From JANXYW01 sp964458665 (lineage in GTDB: Bacteria > Chloroflexota > Dehalococcoidia > DSTF01 > JACRBR01), in contig CAYWOO010000151.1 in the NCBI GenBank assembly GCA_964458665.1, positions 1 to 39,457 on the forward strand: DNA of 39,457 bases. Direction: 5' to 3'. Each line of letters opens with the position of its first letter. Position 1 is the first letter of the stretch. A program made the position numbers and the translations under genes. The notes under the pieces are model-generated. The model had not been told where the DNA came from. It saw only the letters and a program-made list of their open reading frames with translations, and ran no database searches. Below are positions 13,225 through 21,754 of this stretch, piece by piece.

Positions 13225-15060
13225 TTAGCGCAACGCCGGGGTTGGCTGCGCAGCTGGCGAATTCGGATCGACGTTGTGCACGACGAGGCCGATGCTCCTT
13301 AACCAGTTGCCGTAGCCGGGCACGCTGCTCGACGGCAGGGGCGAGAACTCGAGCCGTACCTTGCTCCCGGCTCCGGCGGCCGTCACGGCGATCTCGGCGA
13401 AGATGGGTGGGACGCCACCAGCGGCCGCACGCGTCGAACGGAGCTTAAACGCGCCGTCCGCATCGCTGGAATCGACGACGCGCCACGTGCCGTCATTGAG
13501 CTGTTCGCGCATCAGGCCGGCGACATCGCTGGAGTGTGCCGGCGACTGCCATTCGATGCGATAGGGGAGGTGCGAGCCGGCGCCAGCTGCTTCGACACGG
13601 GACTGCGGCGGCGCCGGGAAGTCGGCGGGCAGCGCGCGAAGCACTTGTGTGCGCCCGAAGTAGGCATCCGTGTGGAAGGGGCCATTGCCGCTGACGTAGG
13701 CCGATGAGACGTAACCGAAGCACGTCGCGACCGCCGCAACCGCCGTCCAAACTGCGAGTCTCGGTGCATAGCTGATCACGCTTCCGCGCATGGCAGGATC
13801 GGCGACTCGCTGCGGGATCGGTGGGACGCCAGCCACAGTGTCTGCCTCGTTCGTGTTGACACGCGACTGCCGCCCGAAGATCACGAGTACGAACATCGAT
13901 ACGAGGGCTGCAGGCTGGACCCAGTAGAGGCCGAGCGTCGCCGCCGGCCGATACACATCGACGGGTAGGGGGAACGGCGTTGCGTTCTGCGTTGCCGCCG
14001 CGGCGAGGCACATGCCGCCCATGAGGATCGCGGTGAGATAGCGCGGGCGCAGGTCGGAGCGAAGGAGCAGCGCGCCCGCCACTGCCAGCATGCTCCAGTT
14101 GTAAAAGCTCGAGTGCGGCGTGAGCAGAAGCATGCCGAGGGCGGTTGCCACTTTCGCTACCGAAGGCGTGCACTTCCACCACGCGAGGACCATGACACCG
14201 GCGCTGATCGCGAACAGTTCGGCGGCGAGCAACGGGTTGGGATCGATGCCGCTACTTAGAAGAAAGCCGTACCACGAGTACTGCCACCCCTGCTGGTACG
14301 ACTGATCCTGCTGCCCGATCGTCAGAAAGTTCGCCGTATGTTGCAGGCCAGATCCATAGAAATCGCTGATGTAGGAGAACAGACTGCCGGCGTGCGGCGT
14401 CCGCAACGCGAAGACGGCGATCCCGGCCAGCCCCAGCGATGCGAGTGCACCGACGGTCACGCCGAGCGTGCGCCAGTTGCGCGACCACAGCAGGTAGAGC
14501 AGCGGCACCGGAAGATATTGAGGCTTCAAGGCCAGCACGGCGATGCAGATGCCGGCGGCGACCGGCTTACGGTCGCTGAGCAGCAAGCCGGCCAGCGCGG
14601 CGAACGCCAGAATCTCGGTGAAGTGCCCGACGCGGAGCGCCCAATGCGTCTGGGGCAGGGCAAAGACGCCGAGCACGACGGCGACTTTCGCCGGCGCCGA
14701 GCCAGCCGAACGCTGGGCGATGAAGGCCACACCGGCCAACGCTGCGACGTTGATACCGAAGTACACGCCAAACGCCGCGCGCATGCCGAGGTACGTCAGC
14801 GGATGCATGAGCACGGCGAGGCCCGGGCTGTAGAAGCCGTTGAGGTAGAAGGCACTTGCGTTGCGATAGAAGAGCGGAAAGTCGCCATAGCCGTTCTCGA
14901 CCGGCCGGAACCAGACCCCGAGCGTGTCGGGCAGCCACGCGACCAGCATCATGAGCTCGACGCCGATCGTGGCGAAGAGCAGTGCCGGTACGACGACACT
15001 GCGCAGATCGGCGAAGGTGAGTGCACTGCGGCGCGGAGGTGCGATGGCGATTGATGTCAT
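13225..15060 (-). CDS. GT87-like (DUF2029) polytopic glycosyltransferase
   Basis: A 611-residue membrane protein with about 11-12 hydrophobic segments up to residue ~450, then a soluble C-terminal domain of ~150 residues. The first periplasmic loop carries GDFPLFYRNASAFY and FYSPGLAVLMHPLTYLG, and a later loop ALKPQYLPVPLLYLL, the pattern of polyprenol-phosphate-mannose-dependent GT87 (GT-C) enzymes, with the D-F of GDF as likely catalytic acid. The extra C-terminal domain is not one I recognise. It probably adds a sugar to a lipid-linked glycan on the outer face of the membrane. The gap of 123 nt to the gene upstream suggests its own promoter, but it lies on the same strand and at the end of the polysaccharide cluster. 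Confidence 0.78.
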   Translation of the reverse strand: MTSIAIAPPRRSALTFADLRSVVVPALLFATIGVELMMLVAWLPDTLGVWFRPVENGYGDFPLFYRNASAFYLNGFYSPGLAVLMHPLTYLGMRAAFGVYFGINVAALAGVAFIAQRSAGSAPAKVAVVLGVFALPQTHWALRVGHFTEILAFAALAGLLLSDRKPVAAGICIAVLALKPQYLPVPLLYLLWSRNWRTLGVTVGALASLGLAGIAVFALRTPHAGSLFSYISDFYGSGLQHTANFLTIGQQDQSYQQGWQYSWYGFLLSSGIDPNPLLAAELFAISAGVMVLAWWKCTPSVAKVATALGMLLLTPHSSFYNWSMLAVAGALLLRSDLRPRYLTAILMGGMCLAAAATQNATPFPLPVDVYRPAATLGLYWVQPAALVSMFVLVIFGRQSRVNTNEADTVAGVPPIPQRVADPAMRGSVISYAPRLAVWTAVAAVATCFGYVSSAYVSGNGPFHTDAYFGRTQVLRALPADFPAPPQSRVEAAGAGSHLPYRIEWQSPAHSSDVAGLMREQLNDGTWRVVDSSDADGAFKLRSTRAAAGGVPPIFAEIAVTAAGAGSKVRLEFSPLPSSSVPGYGNWLRSIGLVVHNVDPNSPAAQPTPALR

Positions 15061-15183
15061 CTGCGGACAGCCTCATGCTCCGGCGCACAGTGCGAACGCC
15101 CGTCCACAGAGATCGTCGTCTTTGTCGCTGGCGTTCGAATCGGGATTGTCCCGACCTGATCGGCGGGCGACCGCGTAGGGAGC

Positions 15184-16140
15184 CTACGCCGCGCGCTTGC
15201 GCACTGCTGTGACTTGCAGCTTGTTGCCCCAACGGCCGAGCACACGATCCACGGCTGTGACGCCGCCGCGGTACAGCTCACGGAATACGGGTCGCGACGC
15301 GAGTCGCATCGCTGCACCCGGCTCGTGCTTGTAGTACATCAGGTAGCGTTGCGCGCGCGCCTCGAATCCGGCCGCGGCAAGCTCTCGCGACACCGCGTCT
15401 GGCCGCAGGCGCACGACGCGGTTGCCGGCGTCCTCGCGCTCGAGCGCGATCCCCAGCTTCACCGCAATCGCCGTGCCTAGTGCTTCCGCGGGCTCGGTGA
15501 TGCTGATGGCACACCGAGCAACGCGCGCAAGCTCTCGCAGGCCAATCGCCGGATCGTCGAGATGGTGCAAGCCGTCGTGCACGTAGCTGACATCAGCGGA
15601 CGCGGTCCGGATCGGTAGATGTTCGACGTCGCCGACGACGACGAGGTAGTCGAGGCCGTAGCGTTCGGCGCGTGCACGCGCTCGCGCAGCGCAGCCTTCG
15701 GAGATATCGATCGCGATGACGCGTGCGCCGCTCCGCGCAAGCATCTCCGCGTCCATGCCGCTGCCGCAGCAGACGTCGATGACCGTCGCGTCGCGCAGAT
15801 CCGGCAGGCCGGCGATGCTGCGGCGGAACTTTTTGGCCAGAAGCCAGCGGTACACTTCCGGCGCACCGTTCGGCCGGCTGATCTCAAACTCTTCGGCGAC
15901 GCCACGATCGTAGTACTGTGCTTGCTCGCGCTTGTGGCCGTGCATGTGGTCGAGCTCGTCGTGGACGCGCGCGGCATCGAACGAGGGTGGCAGCAAGATC
16001 GGGACGCCGTCTCGCACGGGATAGCGCGCCCCGCACCGCGAACAGATCAGCGCGCTGCCGTCCGCAGCGTCGTCTGCGCCCGTCAGTTCGCTGTCACGGC
16101 ATAGGGGACACGTCAGCAGCTCGACCAAGTCACGCTGCAT
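15184..16140 (-). CDS. Zinc-ribbon class I SAM-dependent methyltransferase
   Basis: A 318-residue protein. The N-terminal ~50 residues form a Trm112-like zinc ribbon (C11, C14, C33, C36; DGVPILLP follows), and a Rossmann methyltransferase domain begins with VIDVCCGSGMDAE (120-131), with DISEGC and HDGLHHL further on. This two-part layout is common in methyltransferases of polysaccharide and natural-product clusters. ATG 16140 overlaps the end of the upstream GT2 gene by 11 nt, and GGAGG 6 nt before it serves as ribosome site. The target (probably a sugar hydroxyl or a terminal cap) is not known. The protein ends RKRAA. Confidence 0.85.
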   Translation of the reverse strand: MQRDLVELLTCPLCRDSELTGADDAADGSALICSRCGARYPVRDGVPILLPPSFDAARVHDELDHMHGHKREQAQYYDRGVAEEFEISRPNGAPEVYRWLLAKKFRRSIAGLPDLRDATVIDVCCGSGMDAEMLARSGARVIAIDISEGCAARARARAERYGLDYLVVVGDVEHLPIRTASADVSYVHDGLHHLDDPAIGLRELARVARCAISITEPAEALGTAIAVKLGIALEREDAGNRVVRLRPDAVSRELAAAGFEARAQRYLMYYKHEPGAAMRLASRPVFRELYRGGVTAVDRVLGRWGNKLQVTAVRKRAA

Positions 16141-17077
16141 CGCGCACCTCCACGCTTTCTGTCGATCGCGCGATGGGATGAGCATCGCTCACCCGAAGCT
16201 CGCGCATTTTCGCGCCGATGATGAATTCGTAGTACGCCATCAGCACGCAAAACGTAAATCCCTGCCAGCCATCGAGGAAGCCTCGGCGAGCGATGTACCA
16301 AGTCGTGAACCGCAGCAGCGGGCGGCCCGGAAGGCGCACCCAGATGCGCCGCAACGCGCGCTTGCGGCGGAACGCATCGAGCCGAACGAACGACAGCGGT
16401 CCGAAGCCCAACGGTTCGTCGCGGAACTTCCAGTAGACGCGTGCTTCCCACGTTGCGTACGTATTGTGGCGCGCCAGCCACGCCGTCAGGCCACGATCGT
16501 CATCGTGCAGCAGCGGCGCTCGCAGGAAGCCCGTCGTGCCGGTGACTTCGATATGTTCGTGAATCTCGTTGTCGCCCGTGCCCGGCACGTCGTTCATCTG
16601 GAGGTCTTCCATGCGGCCGAGCCGATGGCGGAAGAGCCGGAGATTCCAATTGGGGCGAAAGCATCGCAGGGAGCGACCCATGAAGACGAATTCGCGGTCG
16701 ATGTAGTATCCGTCGCGGTCGCCGCCCTGGATCGCTTCTTCAATTTCTGTGCGGAGCGCGTCCGTCACGCGCTCGTCGCCATCGAGTACGAGCACCCAGT
16801 CGTTGCGGATGGACGCGTTCGCCAGCGCCCACGCCTTCTTCTTTGGTCCGCGGGCGGTGTAGTCGAACTGCAGCAGCTCGGCGCCGGCGCCGTGCGCAAT
16901 CCGGCCCGTGCGGTCGATGCTGTGCGAATCGACGACGATGACCTGATCCGCCCATGCAACGCTTGCGAGCGCGGCCGGCAGGTTGATTTCCTCGTTGAGT
17001 ACCGGAAGTAGCACAGTCAAGGGCGTTCGACGGCGTAGGGCAGGCATTGCTTGCGGCTGGTCGGCTGCTACGCGCAC
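16130..17077 (-). CDS. GT2 glycosyltransferase, WaaE/KdtX-like
   Basis: A 315-residue GT-A enzyme. The first strand LTVLLPVLNEE, VVDSHSIDRT and the metal-binding DGDE (99-102) are typical of GT2; GPKKKAWALANA, LRLFRH and EIHEHI match the WaaE branch, which transfers sugars to inner-core or repeat-unit acceptors. The C terminus has a hydrophobic stretch (about 255-285) that may attach it to the membrane. The GTG start at 17077 overlaps the previous gene by 10 nt and has GGAGG 7 nt upstream; an ATG at 17047 lacks such a site. Role: transfer of one sugar during repeat-unit assembly. The protein ends RDAA. Confidence 0.85.
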   Translation of the reverse strand: MRVAADQPQAMPALRRRTPLTVLLPVLNEEINLPAALASVAWADQVIVVDSHSIDRTGRIAHGAGAELLQFDYTARGPKKKAWALANASIRNDWVLVLDGDERVTDALRTEIEEAIQGGDRDGYYIDREFVFMGRSLRCFRPNWNLRLFRHRLGRMEDLQMNDVPGTGDNEIHEHIEVTGTTGFLRAPLLHDDDRGLTAWLARHNTYATWEARVYWKFRDEPLGFGPLSFVRLDAFRRKRALRRIWVRLPGRPLLRFTTWYIARRGFLDGWQGFTFCVLMAYYEFIIGAKMRELRVSDAHPIARSTESVEVRDAA

Positions 17078-18282
17078 AGTCGCACCTCCAAGTCCGTCCG
17101 GCTGCTCTGGACCGCTATCTCCCGATACATCGCCGCAAGCCGCGGTCCGACGATCGACCAGTCGTAGCGGCGCGCGAACTCGCGGGCGCGCAGGCCTAAC
17201 GCCTCGCGACGCCCGCCGTCGCGCAGCAGAGACGCGATCTCGACGCCGAACGCTTCGGCGTTGAGCGGCGCAATGATTCCGGCACCTGCTTCCGCGATCT
17301 CCCGCGCGATGTTCACCGCCGGCGAGATCACGGTTGCACGTGCCGCGGCCAGCGCCTCTACAACGGCGACGCCGAAGTTCTCGGTGTGCGACGGCAGCGC
17401 CCAGACGTCGGCCGCCGCCAACGCGTCCAGCTTGTCGCTGCCGCGGAGCAGGCCCGTGAATGAAACGCGATCGACCACGCCTTCGCGCCGCGCTTGCGCT
17501 ATGAGCGCCGGCGTCAGGCCTTCGTCGTCGGGCCCAACGATCGCAAGCCGCGCGGCGGGCACCTCACGCCGCACCAGCGCAAAGGCGCGGATGAGGATGT
17601 CCAAGCCCTTCTTGTGAGAGAGCCGTCCGAGATACAACACGACGGGATCGGCGGAGCCGCCCATGTAGCGCTGGCGGAACGCCTCGCCCGACGCCAGTTG
17701 CTGATATTCATCCCAGCGGACGCCGTTCGGTACGACGTAGCGGGCGACGCGCGGCGCGATGTCTGATGTCAGCCGCGCTTCCTCGTCCGACGTGACGTGC
17801 AGGGCCGCCGCGTGCTGGAACATCGAGCGCTGCCACAACCGTTCCGCGGCAGTTTTCACCAGCTGCCCGCGCTGCCGAAGATGCGGGTCGAGCGCACCTC
17901 TGGGCGAGACGATGTACGGTACGTTTGCGTGCATCGCGGCCCGATAGGCGGCGAACTGCGGAAACAGAAACAGCGAGTGGATGTGCACCACATCGTATCT
18001 ACCCGCTTCTTCGCGAAGAGCGCGATACATCCCGGGCGAAAACGCGATGCGGTACGGCCAACGCGCCGGGAAGAGGCGTACGTCCAAGTCACTCGCGCCG
18101 GCCGGAAGATCCGCAAACGTTGCGCGTCCGTGTGCAGCGGCCGATGCCGCCTCCGCCATGTCGGTGGCGAAGACCGTGACGTCCATGCCGCAGCGCTGCA
18201 GCGCTAACGACGACTCCACGACGCTCGTCGCCGGACCGCCGGTGCGGCTTGCCAGCGATGGGATGACGTGCAGCACTCTCAT
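17068..18282 (-). CDS. GT4 glycosyltransferase
   Basis: A 404-residue GT-B enzyme of GT4. Key segments are MRVLHVIPSLASRTGGPATSV (start, glycine-rich loop), HIHSLFLFP, VSPRGALDP, VVLYLGRLSHKKGLDILI and the complete EX7E motif in HTENFGVAVVEALAA. The ASR-TGG-PATSV beginning and SPRGAL are typical of exopolysaccharide GT4 enzymes. The ATG overlaps the stop of the preceding GT4 gene as ATGA with AAGGA 7 nt before it, so it is translationally coupled. Substrate and linkage cannot be predicted. Confidence 0.88.
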   Translation of the reverse strand: MRVLHVIPSLASRTGGPATSVVESSLALQRCGMDVTVFATDMAEAASAAAHGRATFADLPAGASDLDVRLFPARWPYRIAFSPGMYRALREEAGRYDVVHIHSLFLFPQFAAYRAAMHANVPYIVSPRGALDPHLRQRGQLVKTAAERLWQRSMFQHAAALHVTSDEEARLTSDIAPRVARYVVPNGVRWDEYQQLASGEAFRQRYMGGSADPVVLYLGRLSHKKGLDILIRAFALVRREVPAARLAIVGPDDEGLTPALIAQARREGVVDRVSFTGLLRGSDKLDALAAADVWALPSHTENFGVAVVEALAAARATVISPAVNIAREIAEAGAGIIAPLNAEAFGVEIASLLRDGGRREALGLRAREFARRYDWSIVGPRLAAMYREIAVQSSRTDLEVRLCA

Positions 18283-19463
18283 GCGGCGATCCTTGCGTCC
18301 GCCGCAGCCCGCTGCACGAGGGCATCGACGCGCTCCGCACGCGCGTCCCACGTCATGCCGCGAAGGTTAGCCCGCCTCCCGCGCGGCGCCTGTAGCGCAT
18401 CGACGATGGCCTGAGCGAACGAGGCTTCATCAGGGGCCGCGACGAACACCTGTCCGCTCGACTCAATGTCCGGATCGGTCTCCATCTCGTCGGTCCAGAC
18501 CACCTTGCAGCCCATCGCCATCGCCTCGTACGGCGCGATATTGAAATCCGCCATGGCCGGCGCGGCCAGTACGTCTGCCGCAGCGTAGAGCTGCCATAGC
18601 TGGTCCTCGGGTACGTAGCCAGCAAACTCGACGCAGCCGTCGACCGAGAGCGACGTCGCAAGCGCGCGAAGCCGCCTGAGATCGGGGCCTTTGCCGGCGA
18701 TCACGAGCCGCGTGTCTGGCGCGTCGACCCGCGCGCGGGCGAATGCGTGCAGCAGCAGGTCGAGGCGCTTCACCCGTTCGAGACGGCAAACGCTCAGCAC
18801 GATTGGCGCGACGGACGCCTGTGAAGACGCGATATCCCGGTCCAGCAGCGATGACGGCAGACAGCCGCGCACCACCGTTGCCTCGACGCCGTGGAGCAGC
18901 CGAAGCTCGCGCGATGTGCGCTGCGACGGCACGATCACCGCGCGCGCATCATGCAGCGCCCGATGCTTGAAGAACGTGCGAACTTCGGCGAGAACGTGGC
19001 GACGCGTGTCCATCGACGCCACGTCTGCCAATTCGTCGTAACCGGCAACGCCGGCGCGAATCTTCGGAAACACGCGCCGGTACCGGCGCGCCGCCATGTA
19101 GGGGTTTGCCTCGACACCGATGTAGAATGGCGGACTGTTGTGGTACAGCAGGTACGGCAGGCCCGTGCCGCGCGTCGCGAGCCACGTCAGCTCCGGGCTG
19201 GTGTGGCTGATCAGCACTTCGGGCCGTATGTTCGAGAGCGCGCGCCGCAGCGCGACGATCTGGCCAGGCCAGCCGCCCCGCGACGGAACCAAGGTTACGT
19301 CGGACGGTGCCACACCCGGCACAAACATCGCCTCATCGGCCACGCGAAACGTCAACAACGCCATCTGGTGGCCGCGGCGTTTCAGGTGGGCGACCTCTTC
19401 GAGCGCCTGGCGCTCGGCTCCGCCGGCGGCGATGAGGGGGGTATACAACAAGGCGATGCGCAT
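18279..19463 (-). CDS. GT4 glycosyltransferase with altered EX7E motif
   Basis: A 394-residue GT-B enzyme. MRIALLYTPLIAAGGAERQ is a classic GT4 N terminus, and SVCRLERVKRLDLLLHAF opens the nucleotide-sugar domain. The usual first glutamate of EX7E is replaced: the segment reads AMADFNIAPYEAMAMG, with Ala at the expected position and Asp next to it, while the second Glu is kept. This may shift donor binding or indicate a subfamily. It lies 10 nt after the methyltransferase gene and overlaps the next GT4 by ATGA. The protein ends ARIAA, where AGGATC forms the ribosome site of the next gene. Confidence 0.85.
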   Translation of the reverse strand: MRIALLYTPLIAAGGAERQALEEVAHLKRRGHQMALLTFRVADEAMFVPGVAPSDVTLVPSRGGWPGQIVALRRALSNIRPEVLISHTSPELTWLATRGTGLPYLLYHNSPPFYIGVEANPYMAARRYRRVFPKIRAGVAGYDELADVASMDTRRHVLAEVRTFFKHRALHDARAVIVPSQRTSRELRLLHGVEATVVRGCLPSSLLDRDIASSQASVAPIVLSVCRLERVKRLDLLLHAFARARVDAPDTRLVIAGKGPDLRRLRALATSLSVDGCVEFAGYVPEDQLWQLYAAADVLAAPAMADFNIAPYEAMAMGCKVVWTDEMETDPDIESSGQVFVAAPDEASFAQAIVDALQAPRGRRANLRGMTWDARAERVDALVQRAAADARIAA

Positions 19464-19473
19464 GACGTTCCGT

Positions 19474-20226
19474 TCAGATTGCGCGGGCGACGACCAGCAC
19501 GCTCCATGTCGTCTCGTCCGGTTCATGATCCGGCGTGTCGAACGCGCCCATCTGCAGCAGTTCAAAGCCGGCCGCTTCGAGGTACATCTCCAACTCCATC
19601 GGAAAGAAGTAGCGCACGACGTGCGTCTCGTCGGCGAACACGTCTCCGCCTTCGCGCCGAAGCCGGTACTGGACCCGGCACGTGTGGCGCCGGACATCAA
19701 GCAACGACGTCACTTCGCGACGCACGGGCCCATCAGGAGTATCGATCAAACGTTCGCGAGATCCCGGCTGATCTGTCAAGACGGCGGGCCCGTGCCACGC
19801 GTCGAAGATCAGCAGTCCCCCGGGACGGACGTGGAGGCGGATGTTCGCGAACGTTGCGCGCACGTCGCTGTTGGTGTGCTGATATCCCAACACCGCGAAC
19901 ATGAGCAGCGCGGCATCGTACGGACCGCCTGCTTCGACCGTGCGCACATCGCCCTCGAGCCAGCGGATCGCACTGGATGGCTTGTCCTTCGCTCGCGCAC
20001 GACACAGCATCTCTGAAGAGCTGTCAACGCCCATGACGCGGTAGCCGCGCGATGCGAGCCGCAGCGCGTGGTTGCCGGTGCCGCAGCCCAGATCGAGCAC
20101 GGTCGCGACGGGCGCGCTTGCGAAGGCGAATGCAGACTCGATGAGATCGCATTCGCGGTCGTAGTCCTTTTCTGCGTACAGGGCGTCGTACACACCCGCG
20201 TAGGCGGCGCCGAACGTCGTGGTCAT
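19474..20226 (-). CDS. Class I SAM-dependent methyltransferase
   Basis: A 250-residue methyltransferase with motif I VLDLGCGTGNHALRL (43-57), GVDSSSEML for motif II and a PGGLLIFDAW post-motif. It resembles sugar N- or O-methyltransferases (DesVI/TylM1-like overall plan: short N-terminal segment GVYDALYAEKDY, then Rossmann fold, then a beta-rich lid ending in FFPMELEMYLEAAGF). Its position directly after the sugar aminotransferase, coupled by ATGA with GAGGAG 8 nt upstream, suggests N,N-dimethylation or N-methylation of the amino sugar that enzyme makes (inference). Confidence 0.82.
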   Translation of the reverse strand: MTTTFGAAYAGVYDALYAEKDYDRECDLIESAFAFASAPVATVLDLGCGTGNHALRLASRGYRVMGVDSSSEMLCRARAKDKPSSAIRWLEGDVRTVEAGGPYDAALLMFAVLGYQHTNSDVRATFANIRLHVRPGGLLIFDAWHGPAVLTDQPGSRERLIDTPDGPVRREVTSLLDVRRHTCRVQYRLRREGGDVFADETHVVRYFFPMELEMYLEAAGFELLQMGAFDTPDHEPDETTWSVLVVARAI

Positions 20227-21356
20227 GCGGCGATCTCCTCGCGTACTGCATCGGCGACGCGCTCTTGCTGCCCGTCGGTCAATGTCAGTCCCGATGGCAG
20301 GTACAGGCCATACCTGGCGATTCGCTCGGCAACGGGATGGCGCTCGCCCGCGAACAGGCCGCGTTCCCGCAACACCGGCTGCTCGTGCATGCCCAGGAAG
20401 AACGGCCGCGTCGCAACGCCCCGCCGCGACAAGCGCCGCGCGAACTCGTCCGCGTCGTAGCCGATGGAGCCGTCGAGAACGATGCCATACATCCAGTAGA
20501 CATTCGTCGCCCACGGCATCTCGACAGGCGTTCCGATGTTCGTCACACCTGCAAGCAACTCGTCGTAGCGAGCGCCGATCTGGCGTTTTCGGCGGACGCG
20601 CGGTTCGATGTCTTCGGCCTGCGCGAGGCCGACCGCGGCCTGCAGCGCGGTCATGCGGTAGTTGAAGCCCATCTCGGTGTGGTAGAAGCGGCGCTCGGAG
20701 CGGAACGCCATGTTCCGGTAGCTGCGAGCGCGTTCCGCAAGCAGCGCGTCATTGGTCAGCACCATTCCGCCCTCGCCCGTCGTCAGGATCTTGTTGGCGT
20801 AGAAGCTGAAGCAGGCAATATCGCCGAGGCTTCCCGCTCGCGCGCCGTGGTACGTCGCTCCGTGCGCTTCCGCGGCGTCTTCGATGATCGCGAGGCCATG
20901 ACGCCGCGCGAGATCGCGCAGGGGACCCATATCGACCGGATGGCCGTAGATGTGCACCGCCATGATCGCCCGCGTGCGTGGCGTGATTCGCGCCGCGACC
21001 TCGGTGACGTCCATGCACCACGTCCGCGGATCGCTGTCGACGAGTACGGGCGTAGCGCCGGTCGCAATGATCGCCTGAGCGCAGCCGATGATCGTGAACG
21101 TGGGCATGATCACTTCGTCGCCGGGGCACAGGCGCAGGGCGTCGCACGCGGCGAACAACGCCGCCGTTCCGCTGGTCATCGCGATACCGTGGGCGACGCC
21201 GCAGTAGCGCGCCCACGCTTCCTCGAATCGCGCGACGTAGGGTCCTTCCGACGAGATCCAGCCGCTCCGCATGCAATCGAGCACATAGGCGGTTTCGCGC
21301 TCGCCGATGAGTGGCTCGTTCACGGGGATCGTCGCCGGGCCGAGATCTGTGGTCAT
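20223..21356 (-). CDS. DegT/DnrJ/EryC1 sugar aminotransferase, perosamine synthase-like
   Basis: A 377-residue PLP enzyme of the sugar aminotransferase family. Visible are the substrate loop VNEPLIGERE, TSGTAAL (62-67 region), EDAAEAHGA (D160 contacts the PLP ring) and the Schiff-base lysine K189 in SFYANKILTTGEGG; the NKI-TTGEGG form is typical of GDP-perosamine synthases. It would convert a 4-keto-6-deoxy NDP-sugar to the 4-amino sugar using glutamate. The cupin gene upstream and methyltransferase downstream are both coupled to it by ATGA. No gmd or rmlB-type dehydratase supplying the keto sugar is visible in the window. Confidence 0.88.
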   Translation of the reverse strand: MTTDLGPATIPVNEPLIGERETAYVLDCMRSGWISSEGPYVARFEEAWARYCGVAHGIAMTSGTAALFAACDALRLCPGDEVIMPTFTIIGCAQAIIATGATPVLVDSDPRTWCMDVTEVAARITPRTRAIMAVHIYGHPVDMGPLRDLARRHGLAIIEDAAEAHGATYHGARAGSLGDIACFSFYANKILTTGEGGMVLTNDALLAERARSYRNMAFRSERRFYHTEMGFNYRMTALQAAVGLAQAEDIEPRVRRKRQIGARYDELLAGVTNIGTPVEMPWATNVYWMYGIVLDGSIGYDADEFARRLSRRGVATRPFFLGMHEQPVLRERGLFAGERHPVAERIARYGLYLPSGLTLTDGQQERVADAVREEIAA

Positions 21357-21754
21357 CGCGTGGCCACCGCAGCGTCGGCGGCGATTAACGGCATCTCGAG
21401 TCGGTAGGTATCGGACTCGTACTCCCGGCCGCCGCGGGGACCGCGCGTCATCACGACCATGGTCGTGTCTTCGAGAGCCTCTATCGCGTGTGCCTCCATG
21501 GGCCCCGTCCTCAGCACGTCGCCGGGGCTGACGATGCCGCTCTCCACGGTCGCATCCCCATGCTGCGTCGCATAGCGCAGCGCACCACTGACGATGTACA
21601 GCCATTGGTGCGTCTCGCGGTGGAGGTGATTGCCCCGGACGCTGCCCGTCGCCGTCGTCAGAATGCTCACGTGCTCGATGATCTCGTCTTCGAGGATGTC
21701 AGCAATGCTGCCACGCGCGTCCTCGAACGCCTTCTCGACGTGCCGTACATTCAT
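21353..21754 (-). CDS. Cupin-fold sugar-modifying protein (WxcM/FdtA-like)
   Basis: A 133-residue single-domain cupin. The metal-type motif is GNHLHRETHQWLYIVSG (H43, H45, H49), followed by MEAHAIEALED; the opening DARGSIADIL is common in cupins of O-antigen clusters. Related proteins isomerise or epimerise NDP-keto sugars (FdtA/QdtA 3,4-ketoisomerases), though some only bind. It sits between a C-methyltransferase and an aminotransferase gene, with AAAGGGTGG before its ATG and ATGA overlaps on both sides. A role in preparing the keto sugar for amination is plausible but unproven. Confidence 0.75.
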   Translation of the reverse strand: MNVRHVEKAFEDARGSIADILEDEIIEHVSILTTATGSVRGNHLHRETHQWLYIVSGALRYATQHGDATVESGIVSPGDVLRTGPMEAHAIEALEDTTMVVMTRGPRGGREYESDTYRLEMPLIAADAAVATR